A stretch of 64,000 nucleotides of DNA from Actinokineospora enzanensis DSM 44649. Its GTDB lineage: Bacteria; Actinomycetota; Actinomycetes; Mycobacteriales; Pseudonocardiaceae. The position numbers and the translations under genes were made by a program. Below, in pieces: positions 57,651 through 64,000 of this stretch (position 1 is the stretch's first letter; each line of letters begins with the position of its first letter). The stretch spans positions 1 through 64,000 of the forward strand of contig NZ_KB894420.1 in the NCBI RefSeq assembly GCF_000374445.1. Direction: 5' to 3'. The notes below the pieces were generated by a model, which had not been told where the DNA came from, did no database searches, and was given only the letters and a program-made list of their open reading frames with translations.

Positions 57651-58942
57651 GCCAGCACCTCCAGCAACTCGGCGGCGGCGCGCCTGCCGCTGTCGATGGC
57701 ACCGTCGATGAACCCGGGCCAGCGGTGCGCGGTGTGGGCGCCCGCGAAGTGCACCAGGCCTTCGGGGACGGCCAGGTCCTTCTCGTAGCGGGAGATCTGC
57801 CCGGCCCGGAACGTGGTCCACGTGCCACGGGACCACTCGTCGTCCACCCAGCGGTGGGTGGCGGCGGCGACCACCTCCGCGTCCGGGGCGAACTCGCGCA
57901 CGGCCCGCTGCACGTCGGCGATGTCGTCGGCGTTGACGCGGTCGTGCTCGGGGGCGAAGCAGACCAGCACCACGCCGTCGGCGAGTGTGCGCATCGCGCC
58001 GACGTAGTCGAACGCCGTGCCCCAGCCGAAACCACTCAGATCCTCGGGCACGTTTCGCGCCAACGCCCAAACCTTCTGCCCCTGCCCGGCGTGGTTCTCG
58101 GTCGAGATGGCGTGCTTGGCGGGAGAGAGCGCGGGCTGGAACTCGATATGCTGCATCACCCCGATCGGCACGGTGATGAGCACCCGTCGAGCGGTGATCT
58201 CGCCGTTGTCATGCCCGACGACGACTCGATCGGACTCCTGCCGCACCCAGCGAACCGGAGTGTCGAGCCGGATCTCGGCACCGCTGTCCTCGGCCAACGC
58301 CCTGGCCAGGGACGCCGTGCCGTTGTCGAAGGTCTGTCCGAGCACGCTGGCCTGGACCATGCCCCACACGGAATTCCCCATGGCGGCAATCCAGCGGAGG
58401 ATATCGAGCGCGGAACCGGTATCCGCCGATGCATTGCCGCACCCGCAGAACCAGGAAATCAACAGTTCCCTGGCATTCCCGTTCAACCCGGCGGCATCCG
58501 CCCATTCCCGGATCGACACATCGAGATCGGCGAGCCCCTGATCGGACAACGGCTTGTCCACATCCAGCCGCGCCCCGGCCGCCACCAGCGCCCGCACCGC
58601 GTGCTCCAGATCGCCGAGTTCGGCGGGCGGCCCGGGCATCAGCGTATCGAGCACCTTTCCACGATCCGACCAGGTCATCCGCCCCGGCAGCTCGCTGTCG
58701 GTGACCGGGATGCCGTAGCGCCGAACCTCATCCGAGACGAACGTCTGCTCGGGCACGATCCAGGTGCCGCCCATCTCCAGCCCGAACCCGTCGAACAGGT
58801 CGGTGCGGTACCAGGTCCTGCCCCCGATCCGATCCCGCGCCTCCACCACACACACGGTCCGCCCGGCGGCCCCCAGATCGCGGGCAGCGGTCAACCCCGC
58901 GAACCCGGCCCCCACGACCACGACGTCCACACTCGACTCCAT
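57647..58942 (-). CDS. Flavin monoamine oxidase-family enzyme
   Basis: 431 aa from ATG 58942, GAGGAG 10-15 nt upstream. N-terminal FAD-binding [17 protein letters not shown] (about 8-24) with [13 protein letters not shown] (about 35-47), central substrate domain, [10 protein letters not shown] (about 260) and a C-terminal FAD contact [25 protein letters not shown]. No signal peptide: cytoplasmic. Oxidises a primary amine such as putrescine or agmatine to the aldehyde, making H2O2 and NH3. First gene of the operon oxidase-ureohydrolase-ALDH-ALDH. Confidence 0.92.
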   Translation of the reverse strand: MESSVDVVVVGAGFAGLTAARDLGAAGRTVCVVEARDRIGGRTWYRTDLFDGFGLEMGGTWIVPEQTFVSDEVRRYGIPVTDSELPGRMTWSDRGKVLDTLMPGPPAELGDLEHAVRALVAAGARLDVDKPLSDQGLADLDVSIREWADAAGLNGNARELLISWFCGCGNASADTGSALDILRWIAAMGNSVWGMVQASVLGQTFDNGTASLARALAEDSGAEIRLDTPVRWVRQESDRVVVGHDNGEITARRVLITVPIGVMQHIEFQPALSPAKHAISTENHAGQGQKVWALARNVPEDLSGFGWGTAFDYVGAMRTLADGVVLVCFAPEHDRVNADDIADVQRAVREFAPDAEVVAAATHRWVDDEWSRGTWTTFRAGQISRYEKDLAVPEGLVHFAGAHTAHRWPGFIDGAIDSGRRAAAELLEVLA

Positions 58943-59306
58943 CGAGCACTCACTCTCCTCAACCAACCCCACCACCGCGAACCGGTATCGGCACCGTACG
59001 GTCGCCTGGGACGTCGGTCGATGGACGTCACGTCTAATCCCTTGGATCGAATTGGCCATGGTGAACAGCCCCGGCATGAAGGTCGTCCCACGCTGAGGAC
59101 GGGTCCACAGGCAATACGCCGCAGCCCCTTGCCGCACCTTCAAGATCCGCGCAGCGTCAACGTTTGCGTACGGCCAGGAAGCATGCCGCCCCACGCCTCA
59201 TCGTCGCCGTGGCCCCCCTGGTCACAGCCACATCGGCCAGCCCGAGCCGCTCCCGACACATTCACCCCATCAAGCGATTTACTATTCGCCCCCGCCGCGA
59301 TACCCC
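58943..59306. other. Promoter region of the amine oxidase operon
   Basis: About 360 bp without a gene on either strand. It should contain the promoter for the four-gene operon. Followed by the PucR-gene terminator and repeat copy C. Confidence 0.6.
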
Positions 59307-59338
59307 AAAAAGAAATGCCCCCACCCTTCCCGGGGGCA
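59307..59338 (-). terminator. Rho-independent terminator of the pucR gene
   Basis: On the minus strand: TGCCCCC, loop, GGGGGCA stem (59316-59322 and 59332-59338) followed by TTTCTTTTT (complement of 59307-59315). Confidence 0.85.
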
Positions 59339-59416
59339 CCCCTCGTGGCCATTCTATCGGGGGTGGGGTGGGAATAGGGGCGGTTTGATCTTGGCTGTGG
59401 ATAACTTCTGTCGCTG
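59316..59416 (+). repeat. Intergenic repeat copy C (diverged)
   Basis: Shares 22 consecutive bases with copy B (59395-59416 against 12689-12710), including TGTGGATAA, plus the CCATTCTA block (59349-59356) and GATCTTG. Like copy B it ends about 25 bp from the stop of a minus-strand gene. Confidence 0.8.
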
Positions 59417-59439
59417 AGACGGGTGAAGTTCGTGAGGTG

Positions 59440-60939
59440 TCAGGTGCCGGGGTGGGTGTAGGCGAGGGCGTCGCGGGCCTCCAGGGCCAGCCACAGCTCG
59501 TACCGAGCCGAAGCCGTGGCCAGGTCACGCCCGGTCAGCTGCTCCACGCGATCAATCCGGTTCCGCACGGTATGCCGATGCACATCCAGACTCTGCGCCG
59601 TCACATCCCACGCCCCGTTGGCATCCAGCCAAGCGCGCAAGGTGGTCGCGAGTTGGCCGCGCGGGTCGGCCGCGTCGATCGGGGCCAGCACGGTGTCGGC
59701 GAACGCGGCGAGCAGTTCGGGCGGGCCCAGTGACAGCAGCAACCGGCTCGTCCCGTGTGTGCCTGCCTCCGCCGGGCGGCCGAGTCGTTCGCTGCTGGTC
59801 AGCAAGGCCCGCGCCTGCCGCAGTGACACGGCCGCCGCTCCAAGGCGCAGCGCCGAGCCGATGCCAGCCGGGCGGCCCGGGGCGAATCGGTCGAGCAGTG
59901 CGGTCACGTCCACCTCCTCGACCGCCAGCGCCTCGACCGTGTCGCCCGTGCGGCGCACCAAGCCGCCGGGCAGCACGAGAGCGAGATCCGCGGCAACGTC
60001 GTCCGCCTCGCCCGCGCGCGCCTGCACGGCCAGTCCGCGCACCCGCGCCGACGAGACACCGAACGTCGTGAGCATGGGTTCGACCTGGTCCTCCGGCATG
60101 CCCGCGGCCAGTCGGGCGATCGCCTCGGCGCCCGCGCGGCGGCGCGGTTCGTCGGCGAGGTGGCGGCGTTCCAGCTCCAGCGTCAGCAGGGACACCAGGG
60201 CCGCGTCGACCGTGCCCGGCTGCCGGGCGCGGGCAAGCAGCAGGTGTCCACGCAGCCGCCGCGCGCCGATCGGGCGGACGCCCACCGCGACCCCGTCGAC
60301 CTCCACCGACGCACTGGCCAGCAATCCCCGACCGCTGACCTCGTCCAACACCGGACGCCCCGCGGCCAGCAGCGCGGGTGCCACGGACCCGACAGCCGCG
60401 AGCTCTCGTCCGAGCAGGTCCGTCACCACCGCCGCCCGCCCGGTCGCGTCCAGCCACACCGACAGGATCGCGTTCAGCCCGGCACCCGACGTCGCCGCGA
60501 CGGTCAGCCTGCGCTGCACGTCGATCGTGTGCTCCAAGGCGCGCCGGTCCTCGGCGGCGAGCGCGGCGAACACCGCCTTCGTGACCGCGATGAACGGCAC
60601 CTCGTCCGGCACGATCAGCAGCGGCAGCCCCGCCTCCGCAGCCGCCAGCACCAGCCCCGCCGGCGGTTCCACGTGCGGCTGGCCATGGCCCACGCCGAAC
60701 GCCAACGCCGACGCGCCGCCCGCGACCACGTCCCGGACGTAGTCGCGGCACGAGCCGGGGTCGGTCGGCAGCACCACGCCCGCCGTCATCAGCAGCTCGC
60801 CGCCGTGCAGCCACTCGCCGGGGCGGGCCAGCTCGGAGACGTGCGCGGCCGTCACCTCCCGGTCCCGCCCGGCCGCCCCGGCGACCAGGGTCAGGCGGAG
60901 GTCGCGCAGCGACAGCAGGGTGGCGACGGTCAATGGCAT
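59440..60939 (-). CDS. PucR-family transcriptional regulator
   Basis: 499 aa from ATG 60939; GTG 60954 would add five residues. N-terminal PucR domain (about 10-125: HVSELARPGEWLHGGELLMT, LIVPDEVPFIAVTKAV), a central GGDEF-like region (about 260-390), and a C-terminal HTH_30 (about 435-490: GAWDVTAQSLDVHRHTVRNR). Known: PucR-type activators govern purine, amino-acid and polyamine catabolism; some are GlnR-controlled. Sits between the amine oxidase operon and the divergent amidohydrolase-permease pair and probably controls both. Confidence 0.92.
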   Translation of the reverse strand: MPLTVATLLSLRDLRLTLVAGAAGRDREVTAAHVSELARPGEWLHGGELLMTAGVVLPTDPGSCRDYVRDVVAGGASALAFGVGHGQPHVEPPAGLVLAAAEAGLPLLIVPDEVPFIAVTKAVFAALAAEDRRALEHTIDVQRRLTVAATSGAGLNAILSVWLDATGRAAVVTDLLGRELAAVGSVAPALLAAGRPVLDEVSGRGLLASASVEVDGVAVGVRPIGARRLRGHLLLARARQPGTVDAALVSLLTLELERRHLADEPRRRAGAEAIARLAAGMPEDQVEPMLTTFGVSSARVRGLAVQARAGEADDVAADLALVLPGGLVRRTGDTVEALAVEEVDVTALLDRFAPGRPAGIGSALRLGAAAVSLRQARALLTSSERLGRPAEAGTHGTSRLLLSLGPPELLAAFADTVLAPIDAADPRGQLATTLRAWLDANGAWDVTAQSLDVHRHTVRNRIDRVEQLTGRDLATASARYELWLALEARDALAYTHPGT

Positions 60940-60953
60940 GGACACAGTGTCCA
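60939..60953. promoter_or_regulatory. 15-bp palindrome overlapping the pucR start
   Basis: TGGACAC-A-GTGTCCA, perfect 7+1+7 inverted repeat spanning the pucR start codon region. Could be an autoregulatory site in the 233-bp divergent promoter region. Confidence 0.5.
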
Positions 60954-61171
60954 CGCGGTCCGGCGAAGTTCAACCCCGCGTCCATCGACGCCGCCGGATC
61001 GCCGGACCTACTGTCCCCTCCCACGTGACCCACGCCTCACTCCACAAAGGACCACGCCGTGACCCCAGTCCCGCCCGTTCCCCCGGTGTCCACAGTGGCC
61101 TTGCGGTTGCCCGCGACCCGCGCGCGGGACAGGGTGGGCGGGCGCGCCCCCCGAGCGGACGGAGCGAGCCG

Positions 61172-62764
61172 ATGACCGCGGCCGACCTGGTGGTCCAGGG
61201 CGCCACCGTGCACACCATGGACCCGACCCGCCCGCTCGCCGAGGCGGTCGCAGTCCGCGCGGGCCGGGTCGTGGCCGTCGGCGACACCCGGGATATGCGC
61301 GCGCACATCGGCCCGCGCACCGAGGTCGTGGACGCGCCCGGCCTGGTCGTCACCCCGGGACTGGTCGACTCGCACCAGCACCCCATGCACGGCCTCGCCG
61401 ATGCCCGTGCCACCAACGCCGCCGGTCTCACCACCGACCAACTGCACGACCTGCTCCGCCGCACCGCCGCCACATTGCCGCCGGACGCCTGGGTGGTCGT
61501 CAACGGCGTCGAGTACGACGCGTTCCCCGAAAATCCCAGCGCGTTCCTGGACGACGCCGTCGCGGGCCGTCCCGCGTTCGTCTGGCTCGCCGACTCGCAC
61601 AACGCGCTGATGAGCACCCGGGGTCTGCGGCTCGCGGGCATCACCGGTCCGATCGACTTCGGGGACCGGGCCGAGGTCATGGTCGACGACCGGGGCGTGC
61701 CCACCGGGCAGCTGCACGAGATGACCGCCGTGCTGCACGGCTATGCCGCGGTACCGCCGCCCACCACCGACGACATCGCCCGGCTCGCCGCCGACCTGTT
61801 CGCCGACCAGGCCGCGTGCGGCATCATCGGCATCCACGTGCCGGACAGCTGGCCCGGCACCGAAGCAGTGCTCGACGCCCTCGAAGAACGGGACCGGCTG
61901 CCGCTGCGGGTCATGCTCGCGCCGTGGATGTTCCCGAACGCCGTGGAGGACACACTCGATCTCGTGCGCGCTCCCCGCGCCGGGCGGCTCTGGCGGACCG
62001 GCGCGGTCAAGTTCTTTCTCGACGGCACCATCGACGGCGGCTCGGCCTGGCTGGCGCACCCGGACTGCGCGGGCGAGGGCACCCGGCCGATGTGGCGGGA
62101 GGTCGGGCGGTACGAGGAGGCGGTGCGGCGCGTGGTCGGGCTGGGCCTGCCGTGCCTCACGCACGCCATCGGCGACCAGGCCGTCACCACGGTTCTGGAC
62201 ACATACCAATCGGTCGGTAGGCCGCGCCGGGGACGGCACCGGGTCGAGCACATCGAGCTGCTCGCCGACGCGGACGTGACCCGGTTCGCCGAGCTCGACG
62301 TGGTCGCGTCGATGCAGCCCACGCACATGGACTGGACGTTGCCCGACCACACCGACAACTGGTCCCAGCGGCTGGGCGCGCCCCGCTGCGCGCACGGCTG
62401 GCGCTGTGCCGACATCACGCAGGCAGGCGGCCGGATCGCGCTGGGCTCCGACTGGCCGGTGGCCCACTACGACCCGCGCGTGGTCATGGCGGGCGCCCGA
62501 CTGCGCCGCCCGGTCGCCCACGACCGTGCCCCCGTCGGTATTGATCAGGCGCTCAGTGCACGGCAGAGCCTCGCAGGCTACACCACCTGGGCCGCTTACG
62601 GCGTCGGCGAGGAGAGCATCGCCGGTCGGATCCGGGAAGGATTCCGCGCGGATCTCACCGTGTTCGCTGGTGATCCGCTTTCCTGTCCCGCCAGGGAACT
62701 GGCGGATCTGCCGGTCGCGTTGACGGTCGTCGACGGCCGGATCGCGCACCGCGCCGATATCTGA
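61172..62764 (+). CDS. Amidohydrolase, YtcJ-like (Amidohydro_3)
   Basis: 530 aa from ATG 61172 (GGAG 8 nt upstream). Metal-binding TPGLVDSHQHPMHG (about 59-72), later HVPDSW, KFFLDGTIDGGSAWL (about 285-299), LTHAIGDQAV (about 328), HRVEHIELL (about 350-358) and the catalytic Asp in LGSDWPVAHYDP (about 429). Deacetylase-like metal-dependent hydrolase of the urease superfamily with the YtcJ ending TVFAGDPLSC. Substrate unknown; an N-acyl amine or cyclic amide related to the transported compound is possible. Likely co-transcribed with the permease. Confidence 0.92.
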   Translation: MTAADLVVQGATVHTMDPTRPLAEAVAVRAGRVVAVGDTRDMRAHIGPRTEVVDAPGLVVTPGLVDSHQHPMHGLADARATNAAGLTTDQLHDLLRRTAATLPPDAWVVVNGVEYDAFPENPSAFLDDAVAGRPAFVWLADSHNALMSTRGLRLAGITGPIDFGDRAEVMVDDRGVPTGQLHEMTAVLHGYAAVPPPTTDDIARLAADLFADQAACGIIGIHVPDSWPGTEAVLDALEERDRLPLRVMLAPWMFPNAVEDTLDLVRAPRAGRLWRTGAVKFFLDGTIDGGSAWLAHPDCAGEGTRPMWREVGRYEEAVRRVVGLGLPCLTHAIGDQAVTTVLDTYQSVGRPRRGRHRVEHIELLADADVTRFAELDVVASMQPTHMDWTLPDHTDNWSQRLGAPRCAHGWRCADITQAGGRIALGSDWPVAHYDPRVVMAGARLRRPVAHDRAPVGIDQALSARQSLAGYTTWAAYGVGEESIAGRIREGFRADLTVFAGDPLSCPARELADLPVALTVVDGRIAHRADI

Positions 62765-62847
62765 GTCTTCTGTGGACACCCAGGGTGTCCTCCCTTTCCC
62801 GTATTCCAGCCCGCACCGGGGAGCGCGGCAGTTTCGGAGGTTCCGTC

Positions 62848-64000
62848 ATGACATCCACCCCCGCGTCCCCCGAAGCCGCGGTGGCCCGCCCGGCCAGGGC
62901 AGGCCACGTCGAGGCGCACGGCATCGACGTGATCGGCGACGACGAACGCCGCGGCCGCGCCCGCGACCTGGTCGGCGTGTGGGCCGCGCCGAACGTCAGC
63001 TACCTGGCCCTGGTCGTCGGCGGCGCGCTCGTGGTCATGGGCCTGCGGCTGTGGCAGGCGCTTGCGGTGATCCTGGTGGGCAACCTGTGCTGGCTGCTCG
63101 TCGGAATCCTGGCCGTCAGCGGCCCGGCCGCGGGCGCGCCCAGCGAGGTGATCACACGGGCGATCTATGGGACCCGCGCCAACCGGGTCGTCATCGGGGT
63201 GAACGGCTGGTTCATCTCGGTCTGTTATGCCGCGCTCAACTGGTCGGCGGCGTCGGTGACCGCGTTCAGCCTGTGCTCGCGGTACGGGCTCGAACTGGAT
63301 ACCGCGGGGAAGGCGGCGGTCATCATCGTCATCGCCGCGGCCACCCTGGTGATCAGCGTTTACGGGCACGCGACGATCGTGAAGCTGTACCCGCGACTGA
63401 CACTGGTACTCACCGTCGTATTCGCGATCCTGGCGTTCTTCGTATTCGACCACACCGACTGGTCATATCAGCCGCCGACAGAGCTGCAGGGCATCGGACT
63501 GTGGGCCGCGCTCGCGGGTGGTCTCGCGTTGGTCGCGTCCGCCGCTTTGTCCTACAACAACAGCGCGGATTTTGCGCGATACCTGCCCCGCGCCACCAAA
63601 CCCACCGCAGTTGCCGGCTGGACCGCCCTGGGCGCGTTCATCCCGAGCGTGCTGTTCACCTCGCTCGGCGCGCTCGCCGCGACCACATTGGACATGAGCG
63701 ACCCGCAGACCGCCCTGGCAGGCATCCTGCCCGGCTGGTTCACCCCCGTCTTCCTGATCGCCGTCATCATCGGCGCGATCGCCAACAACGCCATGACCAT
63801 CTACAGCGCGGGCCTCGCCATCCAGGCGATCGGCATCCGCATCCGCCGCTCCCGCAGCGTCCTGCTCGACGGCACCATCGGCGTGCTGCTGACCATGTAC
63901 GCCCTGCTGGTCTCGAACTTCCTGGACGCGGTCAGCGAGGGAATGCAGCTCATGGTCGCCGTCCTCGCCCCGATGATGGCCATTTACGCCGCCGACGTCC
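62848..64000 (+). CDS. NCS1-family permease, cytosine/purine/allantoin type (partial)
   Basis: At least 384 codons from ATG 62848 (CGGAGG 7 nt upstream); the 3' end lies beyond the window. A hydrophilic N-terminus with GIDVIGDDERRGRARDLVGVW (about 25-45), then WAAPNVSYLALVVGGALVV and a run of TMs. The TM1/TM3-type motifs NVSY and NWSAAS, with later SYNNSADFARYLP, fit NCS1 transporters such as CodB. About 9-10 of 12 TMs are present. Imports a nucleobase, hydantoin or related compound. Follows the amidohydrolase by 83 nt. Confidence 0.9.
   Translation, partial: MTSTPASPEAAVARPARAGHVEAHGIDVIGDDERRGRARDLVGVWAAPNVSYLALVVGGALVVMGLRLWQALAVILVGNLCWLLVGILAVSGPAAGAPSEVITRAIYGTRANRVVIGVNGWFISVCYAALNWSAASVTAFSLCSRYGLELDTAGKAAVIIVIAAATLVISVYGHATIVKLYPRLTLVLTVVFAILAFFVFDHTDWSYQPPTELQGIGLWAALAGGLALVASAALSYNNSADFARYLPRATKPTAVAGWTALGAFIPSVLFTSLGALAATTLDMSDPQTALAGILPGWFTPVFLIAVIIGAIANNAMTIYSAGLAIQAIGIRIRRSRSVLLDGTIGVLLTMYALLVSNFLDAVSEGMQLMVAVLAPMMAIYAADV

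Overview
The window is 64 kb of high-GC actinomycete chromosome. GTG starts are frequent, operons are joined by 4-nt stop/start overlaps, and the gene set includes a UPF0182 membrane protein, a PPA1309-family protein, a DUF2342 metalloprotease, a SARP regulator and an AICE. These point to Actinobacteria. The RepSA-type AICE and the overall gene set suggest Pseudonocardiales, but the genus is inference.

Region 1 (1-10746) is a complete actinomycete integrative and conjugative element (AICE). It carries integrase, excisionase, a RepSA-type replication initiator, an FtsK-type transfer ATPase, small membrane proteins, a Pra-like activator, a GntR repressor with a strong palindromic operator, a methyltransferase cargo gene and an XRE regulator. 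Both ends can be read: TATCCACA at 13-20 and 10739-10746. The element has split an intergenic repeat whose intact copy lies at 12537-12711. The target site is therefore a repeated sequence containing a DnaA-box-like motif, not a tRNA gene.

Region 2 (10.74-12.71 kb) holds two inverted, 99% identical repeat copies around a 58-aa zinc-ribbon gene and a methyltransferase gene. Region 3 (12.7-22.7 kb) is chromosomal core: ABC1/AarF kinase, ThiF-like protein, YgjP-like metallopeptidase, DUF2342 metalloprotease, PDZ-Lon-like protease, PPA1309 protein and UPF0182 protein. Two identical initiator tRNAs follow.

Region 4 (24.1-38.1 kb) contains padR-like, prfB, ftsE, ftsX, smpB, lon, an acyltransferase, a subtilase with Ig-like repeats, a two-component system and ssrA (tmRNA). 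It combines cell division with ribosome rescue and proteolysis. The lon gene is broken: the second half of the N-terminal region is missing and the frame shifts, yet an HspR-type operator remains upstream. An 18-bp motif is shared between the two-component operon promoter and the acyltransferase/subtilase intergenic region.

Region 5 (38.2-53.6 kb) holds an XRE regulator flanked by palindromic arrays, a SixA-like phosphatase, a second two-component system whose kinase has an extra C-terminal membrane and extracytoplasmic part, an ABC exporter with a DedA protein, a DUF2127 protein, an HrpB helicase, a MauE/DsbA-like redox pair, about 1.1 kb with no supported gene, a TIGR00027-type methyltransferase and a SARP/AfsR-like regulator.

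Region 6 (53.9-64 kb) is a catabolic locus: amine oxidase, agmatinase-family ureohydrolase and two aldehyde dehydrogenases in one tight operon, a PucR regulator, and a divergent amidohydrolase plus NCS1 permease cut by the window end. The most economical reading is degradation of agmatine or another guanidino amine or polyamine towards GABA.
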